Numbered from the stretch's first letter, positions 7,748 to 17,094 are shown. The stretch: DNA of 64,000 nt from Oceanimonas smirnovii ATCC BAA-899 (GCF_000381965.1 NZ_KB908465.1:41218-105217); one strand, 5' to 3'. Numbers and translations: made by a program. The notes: generated by a model from the sequence alone, not told the origin.

Positions 7748-10700
7748 TGCGACTGAAAAAGCTGCTGCTCGGGCTGTTTATTACACTGTGCGTGCTGCTG
7801 ATGCTGCTGGCCGGGTTATTACTGACGCATGCGGGTAACCAATGGCTGTGGAGTCTGGCCAAAAAGCAGGTGCCCGGATTGCAGGGCACCATGGAGTCTG
7901 GCCAGTTGATGAGCGGCTGGCATTTTTCCGAGCTGGCCTATGAGCAGGACTCACTGGCTTTTCGGGCCAGTGAGATCCGTCTGGACTGGCAGCTGGGCAA
8001 GGTGCTGGACGGTCGTTTCTGGGTGCGGCGGCTGGCAGCGGCTGATATAGCAGTGGAAATCCGGGATTTGGCGGAAAGTGAGCCCGCGCCCGAGAGTGAG
8101 CCCATGACCAGCCTGAGCCCGCCGCTGACCATCGATTTGGATGAGGTGGTTGCCGACAGGGTCAGCATTACCTTACCCGGTCAGCAGATTGGCTGGCAAA
8201 GCCTGAAAGTGGCGGCCCACTGGAATAACGACGGCATGGTGATCACAGGCCCGCAAATGAGCGGCCTGCGCATTGAAATGACAGCGCCTGATAATACGGA
8301 CACAGCCACATCACCGGCTGCGCCTCGTCAGGAGATTGAACTGCCGGAAATTGTGTTGCCGTTCCCGGTGAATATTGAACAGCTGGAATTAACCGACAGC
8401 GCCATCGTGCAAAACGGCCAGACCCAGGCGTTTCGCCGGCTGGCGGTGGCACTGCAAGGCGAGGGCAGTGTGGTGCGGCTGGCGCAGCTTGAGCTGGCCC
8501 ATGCGTTTGCTGATGTCAGCCTTACTGCCGATGTAACCCTGAGCGGAGACTACCCGCTGACAGCAGCGCTGAATGCCAGCGTGCACGAGCCGCTGCTTGA
8601 TGGCCAGCTTAACGGCCAGAAGGTGTCTCTCGACCTGAGCGACAGTCTGGCCAGCCTGGCCGCTGAACTGAGGCTGGAAGGGCCGGTAACGGCCAGTGCC
8701 AGTGTAAAGGCCGAACCTCTTAAGCCCGAGTTGCCGCTCAATGTGCTGCTCAGCTGGCAACAATTGGGCTGGCCCCTGTCCGGGCCGGAATGGAAGCTGG
8801 ATGACGGCCGGCTGGAGCTTACCGGCGCGCTGGAAGATTATCGGCTCAGCGTTAACACCACGGCCAGCGGCCCGGGAGTGTTGTCGCTGGGGCTCAGCCT
8901 TGAAGCCGGCGGAAATTTACAACAGGCGCGCATTGACCCCTTTACTGTGACCTTGCCTGAGGGCAATACCCGTCTCTCCGGCGAGCTGGACTGGAGTAAA
9001 GGCGTACGCTGGCAGGGTGATCTGGTGCTGAACGGAGTGGATCCGTCGGCTTTTGCCGAGGGCTTTGAAGGCCAGCTGAACGGGACCATTGCCAGTCGTT
9101 TTGTGCTGGAAGGCAGCCAGTGGCAGCTGAATGCCAGCCCGAATGTGACCGGCATTTTGCGCAACCATCCGCTGTCGCTTACCGGTGCCGTGGATCTTAA
9201 TCAGGATCTGGAAGGCGAGATTGATAATCTGGCCCTCACCAACGGCAATAACCGCCTGACAGCCAGCGGCCGCATCGACAGCAACTGGAACCTGAAAGGT
9301 AATCTGAACGCGCCCAGACTGGCTGTTTATGCACCCGGGCTGTTTGGGAATGTGAACGGTAACTTTGCCGTCACCGGACCGCGCAAAACGCCCGGCATCA
9401 AGGCCAGCTTTACCAGTCAACAGGCGGGCTTTAACGACGCCAAAGTCAGCCAGCTTGCTTTGCAGGCCAATGTAACCCTGGGTGATGATCCCGCCGGTGA
9501 ACTGGCCCTGACCGTTAATGAGCTGAATGCCGGAGGCATGGCATTTAACAATCTGGCGGTAAATGCCGGCGGTAATAAGGCCTCGCACCGGCTTAGCGTA
9601 ACTGCTGACGGTGAGCCGCTGGCGGTGGATGTGGCGCTGAGTGGCAGCCTGAACGACGCCGGCTGGCGCGGCCAGCTGCAGCAGGCCGGGCTGAACACGC
9701 CGCTGGATGACTGGTCTGCGGCAGTGCCGGTGGCGCTGGCCTGGCGTAATAATGACGGCCGTTTTACTGCGGCTGCTCATTGCTGGCGCTCCCTTGATGC
9801 GGCCGTGTGCTTTGATGAAATTAACGCCAGTGCGCAGGCTGGCAGGGCCGGATTAAGCATTCGCGACTTTGATCTGGCCCGGCTGGCGGCGTTCTTTCCG
9901 GAAGGATTTGCCTGGGAAGCGGTGCTGGAAGGTCGGGTGAATGCCAGCTGGAAAGCCGGCGAGGCACCGCGGGTCAATGCCGATATCGGCACTAATGCGG
10001 GTGTGTTTGTCAGCGGAGATACCCGCCTTGGCTATGAGCAGCTGCGGTTACAGAGTGAAGTGGTGAATAACCGGCTTATCAGCAACCTTAGCTTTAACTC
10101 AGAGCCACTGGGCCAGCTTAGGCTCAATGCCAATGTAAACCGCCTGGACGGTGCCCGCAATCTGGAGGGAAATCTGCGCATTACCGACCTCAGGCTGAAC
10201 TGGCTCGCACCCTTGCTGCCAGAGGTGGCCAGGCTCGAAGGCGCACTGGAAGGGGATGTACGGCTGGCCGGTACACTGAGCAACCCCATGATGTATGGCG
10301 ATATTGCGCTTAACGGTGGTGAGGTGGATACCTATTCCGATATGGTGGTGGTACGCGATTTGACCACCCGGCTGTCGGTGCAGGGCAACCGCGCCGCCAT
10401 AGACGGCCGCCTGCTGGTGGGTAAAGGGCCGCTCACCATTGAGGGGGAGCTGGACTGGAGCACCATGCCGGTTAACGGCGAAATACGGCTGAAAGGTAAT
10501 GAGCTGGAAGCCGGCTATCCGGGCATGGGGCGGGTAAGAGTCAGCCCGGATTTACAGATTTCTCTGGGGGAGCAGGCCAGGGTGCGCGGCGAAATCTTTA
10601 TTCCCTGGGCACGTATTCAGGTAAAAGAGTTGCCGGAAAGCGCCGTATCCAAATCGTCCGACGTGGTCATAGTGCAGCCGTCGGGCGTGATTCCTGAAAC

Positions 10701-11433
10701 CGGCCCCGCACTGCCGCTGGATATTCGGCTTAGCGTGCGCTTTGGCGATAATGTGCGGCTGCAGGCGTTTGGCCTGAATACGTTACTGGCCGGTCAGCTC
10801 AGGGTGGTACAGCCGCCGGGCCGGATTATGCGTGGTAACGGTGAGATCCGTCTGGAAGAGGGCAAGTTCAAGGCTTATGGCCAGAATCTGGTGATCCGTG
10901 ACGGCAGTATTCTGTTCAGCGGACCACTGGATCAGCCCAACCTGAAAGTGGAAGCCATTCGTAATCCGTCCAGCATGTCAGACAGCAGCATAGTGGTGGG
11001 CGTGCGGGTAACCGGTAATGCTGCTCAGCCCGAGCTGAAGGTGTTTTCGGAGCCAGGCATGCCTCAGGCCGAGCAGCTGTCCTGGCTGTTGCGTGGCCGA
11101 GGTCTGGAAGGCGGCGACGGCAGTGACGGTAACGCCCTGGTGCAGTCACTGTTGCTGGGTGCCGGTGTGGGTAAGGTAGGCGGCCTGGTAACAGGCGTGG
11201 GTGAGGCTCTGGGCTTTCAGGATGTGGCGGTAGATACCAGCGGCTCCGGTGAAAGCACTGAGGTGAATATCAGTGCCTATGTGCTGCCCGGCCTGCAAAT
11301 TGGTTATGGCGTGGGAGTGTTTTCTTCCATTGGTGAGCTGCGCCTGCGTTATGAGCTGATCCCCCGGTTGTATCTGCAGGCCACCAGCGGCCTGAGTCAG
11401 GCGATTGATGTGTTTTACAAGTTCGAGTTCTGA
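7744..11433 (+). CDS. tamB: Translocation and assembly module inner-membrane protein TamB
   Basis: 1229 residues. One N-terminal transmembrane helix (about 8-30) is followed by a very long repetitive beta-rich region, the AsmA/TamB-type groove, ending in the DUF490/TamB C-terminal domain. That domain includes the EEGKFKAYGQNL and LSWLLRGRG segments and a final aromatic residue (FEF). Length and architecture match TamB (E. coli 1259). It overlaps tamA by 4 bp, so translation is probably coupled. TamB spans the periplasm and is thought to move lipid or help outer-membrane protein insertion together with TamA. A palindromic repeat begins directly after the stop. Confidence 0.93.
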   Translation: MMRLKKLLLGLFITLCVLLMLLAGLLLTHAGNQWLWSLAKKQVPGLQGTMESGQLMSGWHFSELAYEQDSLAFRASEIRLDWQLGKVLDGRFWVRRLAAADIAVEIRDLAESEPAPESEPMTSLSPPLTIDLDEVVADRVSITLPGQQIGWQSLKVAAHWNNDGMVITGPQMSGLRIEMTAPDNTDTATSPAAPRQEIELPEIVLPFPVNIEQLELTDSAIVQNGQTQAFRRLAVALQGEGSVVRLAQLELAHAFADVSLTADVTLSGDYPLTAALNASVHEPLLDGQLNGQKVSLDLSDSLASLAAELRLEGPVTASASVKAEPLKPELPLNVLLSWQQLGWPLSGPEWKLDDGRLELTGALEDYRLSVNTTASGPGVLSLGLSLEAGGNLQQARIDPFTVTLPEGNTRLSGELDWSKGVRWQGDLVLNGVDPSAFAEGFEGQLNGTIASRFVLEGSQWQLNASPNVTGILRNHPLSLTGAVDLNQDLEGEIDNLALTNGNNRLTASGRIDSNWNLKGNLNAPRLAVYAPGLFGNVNGNFAVTGPRKTPGIKASFTSQQAGFNDAKVSQLALQANVTLGDDPAGELALTVNELNAGGMAFNNLAVNAGGNKASHRLSVTADGEPLAVDVALSGSLNDAGWRGQLQQAGLNTPLDDWSAAVPVALAWRNNDGRFTAAAHCWRSLDAAVCFDEINASAQAGRAGLSIRDFDLARLAAFFPEGFAWEAVLEGRVNASWKAGEAPRVNADIGTNAGVFVSGDTRLGYEQLRLQSEVVNNRLISNLSFNSEPLGQLRLNANVNRLDGARNLEGNLRITDLRLNWLAPLLPEVARLEGALEGDVRLAGTLSNPMMYGDIALNGGEVDTYSDMVVVRDLTTRLSVQGNRAAIDGRLLVGKGPLTIEGELDWSTMPVNGEIRLKGNELEAGYPGMGRVRVSPDLQISLGEQARVRGEIFIPWARIQVKELPESAVSKSSDVVIVQPSGVIPETGPALPLDIRLSVRFGDNVRLQAFGLNTLLAGQLRVVQPPGRIMRGNGEIRLEEGKFKAYGQNLVIRDGSILFSGPLDQPNLKVEAIRNPSSMSDSSIVVGVRVTGNAAQPELKVFSEPGMPQAEQLSWLLRGRGLEGGDGSDGNALVQSLLLGAGVGKVGGLVTGVGEALGFQDVAVDTSGSGESTEVNISAYVLPGLQIGYGVGVFSSIGELRLRYELIPRLYLQATSGLSQAIDVFYKFEF

Positions 11434-11519
11434 CCTCACCCCTGACCCTCCCCTTAAAAAGGGGAGGGAGCTTTGTTTGCTTCTCCCCCTTTTCAAGGGG
11501 GAGGCTGTGAAGGGGGTTA
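11434..11519. repeat. Double-hairpin palindromic repeat, copy 1
   Basis: Immediately after the tamB stop are two neighbouring GC-only hairpins: CCCTCCCCTT/AAGGGGAGGG with a short A-rich loop, then CTCCCCCTT/AAGGGGGAG. They are flanked by imperfect outer arms (ACCTCACCCC and AGGGGGTT). The same arrangement recurs at 25050-25136, and its first half at 53305-53351. It looks like a REP/BIME-type or MITE-like intergenic element and may also act as a transcript end for tamAB. Confidence 0.75.
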
Positions 11520-11635
11520 AAATACAGCGCCGGTTTTTGCCGGTGCGCTGATGCAGTACTCATGCTTTTTGGCATTGTCTTGGTTAAAGTAGAGCATCTG
11601 AAATTGCCAACCGGCTGTGAGTGTCTTTTCCGTTG

Positions 11636-13453
11636 ATGATGTCTGTGCAATTGCAAAAACAAGAGCAACTGGCGCGCCTGATGCTGATGTGCATGGGCGT
11701 GCTGACTCTGTTTGGCATGCACCTGTATTTGCCCCACCTGTTTGGCACCGGACTGCAGCTGCCCTTTAATATTGCCGGCTGGCTCTTTGTCGGGCTGATG
11801 ACCACCCTGGGGCTGTGGCACTGGCACCAGCGGCGTTTGCTCACCAGCCGTTTCTGGTTGGGAGTCATGGCAGCCAGCCTGTTGCTGTGGCTGCCGTTCT
11901 TTTACTGGCATAACAACTCGGTAGCAGGCCAGGCACTGCCGCGCATGCTGGGGCTGACCGGCGGCCTGCTGTTTTATCTGGCGTTGCAGCAATGTCGTTT
12001 TAATGAGCGCGGCCGGCGCTGGCTGCTCTATGGGTTGCTGCTGGCCGTCAGTGTGGAAATGCTGCTTGGGCTGGTGCAGTTTTTTGTGCTGGAGCCCGGT
12101 AATATTTTTAACTACAACACTGATGTACGCTCGCCTTACGGTATTTTTCAGCATCGCAATGTCATGGCCAGCTTTGTGGCGACCGGCATGGTACTGGCGG
12201 TGTATTTGTGGCTGAACGAAGCCAAGTCGCCCTGGCGTCGGTTTTTATTTAAATCCTGCTGGTTTGCTGCTGTGCTGGCCGCCGGGGCCATGCTGATAGT
12301 GCTGCTGCAGTCCCGGGCCGGTCAGCTTGGCCTCTTGCTGGGGTTGTTACTGTTGTTACCGTTGCTGTGGCAAAGTTTGTTGCGCACCCGCTCCAAGCGG
12401 TTACTGGCCAGTCTGTTGCTGATTCCGCTGGGCATTGCGCTTGGTGTATTCGGGCTGGATATGTTCGATATGAGCAAACGCAGCCTGAATATTTACACTC
12501 AGATAGACGGCCGCTTTGATATTTATGCCCATGGCCTGCGCATGTGGCTGGCACAACCCCTTGACGGTTATGGCTATGGCAGTTTTGAGTCGGCGTTCTA
12601 CCGCACCTATGCCGACTGGCGGGAAGCCACGCCGGGTGCCCAGCCGCTGTTTACGGAAATGGGACACCCGCACAATGAGTTTTTGCTCTGGGCCATTGAA
12701 GGCGGACTGGCACCCGTGCTGGGGCTGATTATCATGATTTGGCTGGTGATAAGGTTGCTGGCTCAGGTGCCCTTTGTGCAGGCGCTGGCCTGGGTGGGTA
12801 TGCTGATGCCGGTGTTTGTGCACAGCCAGACCGAGTTTCCGGTTTATCACTCGCTGCCACACTGGTTAATGATTCTGGTGTTGTTATATGTGATTGATGC
12901 CGGGCACGGCAAACGGGTTATGCTGCCGGCACCGCCTCCCTGGAGCCGCTGGCCGGTGCGGGCCTGGGGGCTGGGGGTGATGTTGTTTATGGCCACCGGG
13001 CTTGTCGCCAGCCAGCAAATCACTGCCTACGCTCATGCCAAGGAGCGTGATCCGGCGGCGCTTGAGCGAGTGATTAATCCGCTTATCTGGCATGACAGAA
13101 CGGCGTTTTACCGGCATCAGGCGAGGCTTGAACAAGCCATGCTGGCCTTTGACCGGCAGGCGCTGCTGGATTACGCCAGCTGGGCCAGGCGTTTTTTACA
13201 GCACACGCCGAGGGCGGGCATTTATTATAATGCCTATCTGGCACTGATGCAGGCGGGAGAGCCGGAGCGGGCCGGGCTAGTGCTGGCAGAAGCAAGACGG
13301 TTATATCCCAATGTGGTGCTGTTGCGAGAAAGCAGTATTAACCGGGCCCTGACTCACCTGCAGCAGCTGAATACGGGGATGAGCCGGGCCCGGCTGAATG
13401 ACTTTGTGCCTTTGTATGACAATTTACGCCCTGCCATCGGGGGCGCTTATTAG
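11636..13453 (+). CDS. Wzy/PglL-family O-oligosaccharyltransferase or O-antigen ligase
   Basis: About 605 residues. Some eleven hydrophobic segments occupy roughly 15-440, followed by a soluble C-terminal region with TPR-like helices. Signature positions of the Wzy_C superfamily are visible: FQHRNVMASF in the first half and GHPHNEFLLWAIEGG in the large periplasmic loop. The soluble tail matches the layout of PglL-type enzymes, which move a lipid-linked glycan onto protein, better than that of WaaL. No pilin or glycan-synthesis genes lie nearby, so the acceptor is unknown. Start is uncertain: ATG 11636 or 11639, or GTG 11621. The stop overlaps the convergent lipoprotein gene by 4 bp. Confidence 0.75.
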   Translation: MMSVQLQKQEQLARLMLMCMGVLTLFGMHLYLPHLFGTGLQLPFNIAGWLFVGLMTTLGLWHWHQRRLLTSRFWLGVMAASLLLWLPFFYWHNNSVAGQALPRMLGLTGGLLFYLALQQCRFNERGRRWLLYGLLLAVSVEMLLGLVQFFVLEPGNIFNYNTDVRSPYGIFQHRNVMASFVATGMVLAVYLWLNEAKSPWRRFLFKSCWFAAVLAAGAMLIVLLQSRAGQLGLLLGLLLLLPLLWQSLLRTRSKRLLASLLLIPLGIALGVFGLDMFDMSKRSLNIYTQIDGRFDIYAHGLRMWLAQPLDGYGYGSFESAFYRTYADWREATPGAQPLFTEMGHPHNEFLLWAIEGGLAPVLGLIIMIWLVIRLLAQVPFVQALAWVGMLMPVFVHSQTEFPVYHSLPHWLMILVLLYVIDAGHGKRVMLPAPPPWSRWPVRAWGLGVMLFMATGLVASQQITAYAHAKERDPAALERVINPLIWHDRTAFYRHQARLEQAMLAFDRQALLDYASWARRFLQHTPRAGIYYNAYLALMQAGEPERAGLVLAEARRLYPNVVLLRESSINRALTHLQQLNTGMSRARLNDFVPLYDNLRPAIGGAY

Positions 13454-13842
13454 CCCTGTGCCGGGGTCATGTTATAGCCGGTAAAGTCGTGTGCACCTTC
13501 CAGCTGGCTGACGGTAATATTCTGTTGCGACCAGTCGATGGTTTTGCCGGTGGCGGCATAGAGGGTGTCGTTGATGTTGTCGGGAGTCAACTCGGGCTGA
13601 TGCTCGGCACGGCCGCCGGGCAGATAAATGGTGCCGTTGGAGAAGTCCACCGCAAAGGCAATTACGCCCGGCACCAGAAAGAACAGCAGACCCACGCCAT
13701 CAGCAATGGCCACCACAGGATCTATGCGGCCGCTGCGCTGGCCCTTGCGCTCCGGATAAAAAATGGTGCCGCAGGCAGCCAGCTGGGTAGTGAGTATGCC
13801 GGCCAGCGCCAGTACCATGGTTTTTTTTCTGAGTGTTGTCAT
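13450..13842 (-). CDS. Small YceK/YidQ-like lipoprotein
   Basis: 130 residues starting at 13842 with a strong AAGGAG site. The signal peptide ends in the lipobox L21-A-A-C24, so the protein should be lipidated at Cys24. The mature part begins GTIFYPERKGQRSGRIDP and has one hydrophobic stretch (about 50-68, LLFFLVPGVIAFAVDF). The rest is polar with no known catalytic motif. It resembles small YceK/YidQ-type lipoproteins; function unknown. An open frame continues upstream through the tRNA gene, but the ribosome site and signal peptide fix the start at 13842. The gene is downstream of, and in the same direction as, tRNA-Pro, from which a terminator separates it. Confidence 0.72.
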   Translation of the reverse strand: MTTLRKKTMVLALAGILTTQLAACGTIFYPERKGQRSGRIDPVVAIADGVGLLFFLVPGVIAFAVDFSNGTIYLPGGRAEHQPELTPDNINDTLYAATGKTIDWSQQNITVSQLEGAHDFTGYNMTPAQG

Positions 13843-13952
13843 AACGACTCCTTGAATGGAAGTAACCACAAGAGTGTATATAACAATACGGTGATCTGAA
13901 TCCCGTTGCTGCTGGCACCGGACAAAGGCTGGCGAATAAAACTCACCAATAC

Positions 13953-13980
13953 AAAAAGCCCACCGTAAGGTGGGCTTTTT
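13953..13980 (-). terminator. Rho-independent terminator after tRNA-Pro
   Basis: Perfect stem AAAAAGCCCACC/GGTGGGCTTTTT with a GTAA loop, 10 bp beyond the CCA end of the tRNA. The run of A/T on both sides lets it work in either direction. Confidence 0.92.
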
Positions 13981-13990
13981 GAGGATGATT

Positions 13991-14067
13991 TGGTCGGCGT
14001 GAGAGGATTTGAACCTCCGACCCCTGACACCCCATGACAGTGCGCTACCAGGCTGCGCTACACGCCG
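13991..14067 (-). tRNA. tRNA-Pro (anticodon GGG)
   Basis: 77 nt on the minus strand with encoded CCA. The acceptor stem is CGGCGTG/CACGCCG, the D-arm is GCGC-GCGC, the T-arm contains GGTTCAAATCC, and the anticodon loop ATGGGGT reads GGG at 34-36. The anticodon stem contains a T-T mismatch that I recall also in the enterobacterial GGG isoacceptor. It decodes CCC and CCU. A promoter lies 27 bp upstream and a terminator 10 bp downstream, so it is transcribed alone. Confidence 0.96.
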
Positions 14068-14093
14068 AGACGTCATTCGTGATGACGGAGCGC

Positions 14094-14122
14094 ATAATAG
14101 GAAAGCTGCCCGGTGCTGTCAA
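14094..14122 (-). promoter_or_regulatory. Sigma-70 promoter of tRNA-Pro
   Basis: On the minus strand TTGACA (14122-14117), a 17-bp spacer and TATTAT (14099-14094) are followed by a GC-rich discriminator, GCGCTCC, typical of stringently controlled stable-RNA promoters. The start point would leave a leader of about 20 nt before the tRNA. Confidence 0.88.
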
Positions 14123-14197
14123 TACGAATTCGTGCGTCAACAGATTAACTGCTGCTAATTTGTACGTTTGTGGCGTTCAGTATCAATGGCTTAGTCA

Positions 14198-14225
14198 TTC
14201 ACTTGTGAGTATGACAGGCTATAAT
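14198..14225 (+). promoter_or_regulatory. Probable promoter of the hinT operon
   Basis: TATAAT at 14220-14225 is a perfect -10 box. TTCACT at 14198-14203 with a 16-bp spacer is a fair -35. It stands about 50 bp upstream of the hinT start codon. Confidence 0.65.
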
Positions 14226-14275
14226 ATCCGCTCTGCCGCATTGGCCGGCAGGCCACCCACTGAAGGAGACAGGCA

Positions 14276-14626
14276 ATGGCAGAAGAGACCATTTTCAGCA
14301 AGATCATTCGCAAGGAAATTCCCGCCGATATTCTGTATCAGGATGAGTTGGTCACGGCCTTTCGCGATATTTCTCCCAAAGCACCCACCCATATTCTGAT
14401 TATTCCCAATGCGGTGATCCCGACGGTAAATGACGTGACAGCCGAGCATGAGCAGGCACTGGGCCGGTTGTTTACCGTGGCCCGCAAGCAGGCGGCTGAT
14501 GCCGGTATCGCCGAAGACGGTTATCGTCTGCTGGTAAATTGTAACCGCCATGGTGGCCAGGAGGTGTATCATATTCACATGCATCTGCTGGGTGGTCGCC
14601 CGTTAGGGCCCATGCTGGCACAATAA
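14276..14626 (+). CDS. hinT: Histidine triad purine nucleoside phosphoramidase HinT
   Basis: 116-residue cytoplasmic enzyme that cleaves adenosine phosphoramidates and lysyl-AMP. The triad H99-I-H101-M-H103 is intact, followed by [10 protein letters not shown], the usual HinT C-terminus. AAGGAG sits 8 bp before the ATG. It heads hinT-lpoB-thiK-nagZ with short gaps; the ycfL gene found between hinT and lpoB in E. coli is absent. Confidence 0.94.
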   Translation: MAEETIFSKIIRKEIPADILYQDELVTAFRDISPKAPTHILIIPNAVIPTVNDVTAEHEQALGRLFTVARKQAADAGIAEDGYRLLVNCNRHGGQEVYHIHMHLLGGRPLGPMLAQ

Positions 14627-14635
14627 GGAGCTGAC

Positions 14636-15238
14636 ATGACTGCTTTTCGTATTGCGACGCTGGCCTCTGCCGTGCTGGCGCTTACTGCCTGTTCGTTGCC
14701 CAACCCCTATTCGTCCCAGCCGGCACCGGTCACCCCGGCCACGCCCGAGCCGGTGCGCCCGCCGGTGGTGACGCCGCCGCCGGCCCCGCCGGTGATTGAC
14801 TTGCCAGCGCCGCCGCCGGCCCCCATGCCGGAAGCCAATAATGCCACCCTGCAACAGCTGGCAGATAACCTGGCGGCCCGGCTGCGCGCCAGTGCGGCCA
14901 TTAACGAAGTCACCGGCCCCGTTTTGCTTGACGATATTCGTAATGAGGCCGGCAGCCCGGTCGATACCCGCGGCCTGACCGAGCGTCTGCAGGGGCAGCT
15001 GAGCGGCTCCCTTAACTTTATTACCGGCCCTGAAGTAAACAGTTTGCGTCAGCAGCTGGCTTATCAGAGCGGCCGCGCCGACATTGCCTCGCTGGTGCGT
15101 CTTGGCAAGCAGAGCGGAGCCGGCTATCTGCTTTCCGGCAGTCTGAACCGGGCCGGCAGCGGCTTTAAACTGCAGGCCCAGCTGATGGAGCTTGCCAGCG
15201 GCGAAGTGCTGTGGTCCGACAGCGTCAGTGGACGCTGA
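14636..15238 (+). CDS. lpoB: Penicillin-binding protein activator LpoB
   Basis: 200-residue outer-membrane lipoprotein with lipobox L16-T-A-C19. A proline-rich, probably disordered linker (about 25-70, many PP and APP steps) is followed by a globular domain with the LpoB pattern. That domain begins QQLADNLAARL and ends with GYLLSGSL and GEVLWSDS. In E. coli, LpoB crosses the periplasm to stimulate PBP1b, so a PBP1b gene should exist elsewhere. It starts 9 bp after hinT with GGAG upstream. The reading frame ends inside the start of thiK (11-bp overlap). Confidence 0.88.
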   Translation: MTAFRIATLASAVLALTACSLPNPYSSQPAPVTPATPEPVRPPVVTPPPAPPVIDLPAPPPAPMPEANNATLQQLADNLAARLRASAAINEVTGPVLLDDIRNEAGSPVDTRGLTERLQGQLSGSLNFITGPEVNSLRQQLAYQSGRADIASLVRLGKQSGAGYLLSGSLNRAGSGFKLQAQLMELASGEVLWSDSVSGR

Positions 15239-16037
15239 GACGCTGCTGCCTTGCCTGCCGGCCAGGTGGCGCGGCAGGCTGACTCCGTTAACAGGCGGAC
15301 TGACCAACCGCTGCTTTCATCTGGCCACAGGGCAAGGACAGTTCTGGTTGCGATTGGGGTGTGAACAGCCAGCACGGCTGGGCATTAACCGCCATCATGA
15401 GCTGACTGCCCACCGTATTGCGGCAAATGCCAGCCTGGCCCCGATCATTCGGTTTGCCTACCCTGAGGCGGGCATATTGATCCTGGACTGGCTGAATGAG
15501 CCGGACTGGCGTACTGAGCCCGGATCGACCGGCGTGCTGATGCGGCAAGCAGCAAGGCTGCATGGTCTTGCTCCGCCGGCGCTGCCAGCCCTGGAATTAT
15601 CCGAACGGGTGCGGTTTTATACAAAACAACTGACACACATACCACACTGGCTGACGCCGGTGCTGAGTGCTTTTTGTCGTCCGGCACTGAACCCGCGTTT
15701 TACGCCTGTGCTGTGTCATTGTGATTTAACCGCCGGCAATTTGATGGGGCAGCGGCCCTGGCTGCTGGACTGGGAATATGCGGCGCTGGCAGATCCGGCC
15801 TTTGAGCTGGCAGTGATTGCTGACGACAGAAACCTGAATAATGACGAGTGCGCTGTCATGCTGGCCCACTATCAGGCTGCCGGCGGCAACATGAGCCTGA
15901 GCAGGCTGCAGGCACGGCTGCCCTGGGTGCATTTGCTGACCCTGCTGTGGGCGCTGGTGCAGCATCAGCATACCGGCGAAGCGGAGTATGCCGCCCGGGT
16001 GCAGACTGCCCGCAACAAGTTAATGTTTTTTCTGTAA
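15228..16037 (+). CDS. thiK: Thiamine kinase-like phosphotransferase
   Basis: About 269 residues of the aminoglycoside-phosphotransferase/choline-kinase fold. The nucleotide loop region LTGGLTNRCFHL lies near the N-terminus. The catalytic HCDLTAGN (H-x-D-x4-N) and the metal-binding LLDWEYA follow at about residues 165-190. Position between lpoB and nagZ is the same as for E. coli thiK, which phosphorylates salvaged thiamine. I place the start at GTG 15228, overlapping lpoB by 11 bp; a TTG at 15192 is also in frame but less likely. Confidence 0.82.
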   Translation: MDAETLLPCLPARWRGRLTPLTGGLTNRCFHLATGQGQFWLRLGCEQPARLGINRHHELTAHRIAANASLAPIIRFAYPEAGILILDWLNEPDWRTEPGSTGVLMRQAARLHGLAPPALPALELSERVRFYTKQLTHIPHWLTPVLSAFCRPALNPRFTPVLCHCDLTAGNLMGQRPWLLDWEYAALADPAFELAVIADDRNLNNDECAVMLAHYQAAGGNMSLSRLQARLPWVHLLTLLWALVQHQHTGEAEYAARVQTARNKLMFFL

Positions 16038-16079
16038 TAAGTTATTTCAATACGGCCGCAGGGCGGCCCCGGAGCAAAC

Positions 16080-17069
16080 ATGGGACCTTTTCTTCTTGAT
16101 GTAAACGGCTGCGAGCTGGATGCCGAAGAGCGTGAGCTGCTGGCCCACCCCAGTGTGGGCGGGGTGATATTTTTCGCCAGAAATTATCATGATCGCAACC
16201 AGCTCAGCGCCCTGGTCAAGGCCATTCGGGCGGTAAAGCCCGGTCTGCTGCTCACCGTGGATCATGAAGGCGGCCGGGTGCAGCGTTTTCGCGACGGCTT
16301 TTTTAAGCTGCCGGCTCCGGGCAGACTGGTGCAGGTGGCTGAACCTCAGCGGCAGCAGGTGTTGCAGGATGCGGGCTGGGTGATGGCCGCCGAGCTGCTG
16401 GCTCATGATATTGATCTCAGCTTTGCGCCCGTGCTGGATCTGGAGCGGGGCAGCGAAGTGATTGGGGATCGCAGTTTTGGCCGGGATCCGCAACCGGTGA
16501 TTGAACATGCCGCGGCTTATATTGCCGGCATGAAAGAAGCCGGTATGGCGGCGGTGGCCAAGCACTTTCCCGGCCATGGCAGTGTGCGTGCCGACTCCCA
16601 CAAAGAAAGCCCGGTAGACGAGCGCGCGCTTGCCGACATAGAGCAGGCCGACATGGTGCCGTTCAAAACCCTGATTGCACAAGGTGCCATTCAGGGCGTG
16701 ATGCCGGCCCATGTGATTTATGCACAGGTGAATGACAAGCCTGCCGGTTTTTCCGGGTTCTGGCTGCAACAGGTACTGCGCCGTCAGCTTGGTTTTAACG
16801 GACTCATTTTCAGTGACGACCTCACCATGGAAGGGGCTGCCGTGGCCGGCGGCTATGCCGAGCGCGCCGCCCAGGCGCTGGCGGCGGGCTGCGATCTGCT
16901 GCTGGCCTGCAACAACCGGGCGGGAGCAATCAGCATTATTGACAGTCTGCCGCATCAGCTGCAGCGGGATCTGTCTTCATTGCGCAAGAAAGACAATGCC
17001 GGCCCTGCTCACCTCTATTCCAGCCGGCGCTGGCGCGAGGCCACCGACCGGCTGCAGCGCATTCAGTAA
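16080..17069 (+). CDS. nagZ: Beta-N-acetylhexosaminidase NagZ
   Basis: 329-residue cytoplasmic GH3 enzyme that removes N-acetylglucosamine from anhydromuropeptides during cell-wall recycling. Motifs present are the substrate-binding DHEGGRVQRF near 61-70, the mobile loop KHFPGHGSVRADSH at 161-174 with the Asp-His pair, and the nucleophile in FSDDLTMEG at about 244. Length matches E. coli NagZ (341). Its products can influence AmpR-type beta-lactamase induction; no ampR is in the window. It ends the hinT operon, 42 bp after thiK. Confidence 0.95.
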   Translation: MGPFLLDVNGCELDAEERELLAHPSVGGVIFFARNYHDRNQLSALVKAIRAVKPGLLLTVDHEGGRVQRFRDGFFKLPAPGRLVQVAEPQRQQVLQDAGWVMAAELLAHDIDLSFAPVLDLERGSEVIGDRSFGRDPQPVIEHAAAYIAGMKEAGMAAVAKHFPGHGSVRADSHKESPVDERALADIEQADMVPFKTLIAQGAIQGVMPAHVIYAQVNDKPAGFSGFWLQQVLRRQLGFNGLIFSDDLTMEGAAVAGGYAERAAQALAAGCDLLLACNNRAGAISIIDSLPHQLQRDLSSLRKKDNAGPAHLYSSRRWREATDRLQRIQ

Positions 17070-17094
17070 TAGTTATTTTTATGTAAAAATAAAG

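Noticed and set aside
11434..11519. Possible CRISPR repeats in GC-rich hairpin regions
   Set aside because: Only single units at distant sites without regular spacers; they are palindromic intergenic repeats.
13843..14076. Extension of the lipoprotein frame through tRNA-Pro
   Set aside because: The strong AAGGAG and lipoprotein signal peptide start at 13842; the tRNA and its terminator occupy the extension.
14636..15238. LpoB as a TonB-like or adhesin protein because of its proline-rich region
   Set aside because: Lipobox, size, globular C-terminal pattern and hinT-thiK-nagZ context all fit LpoB.
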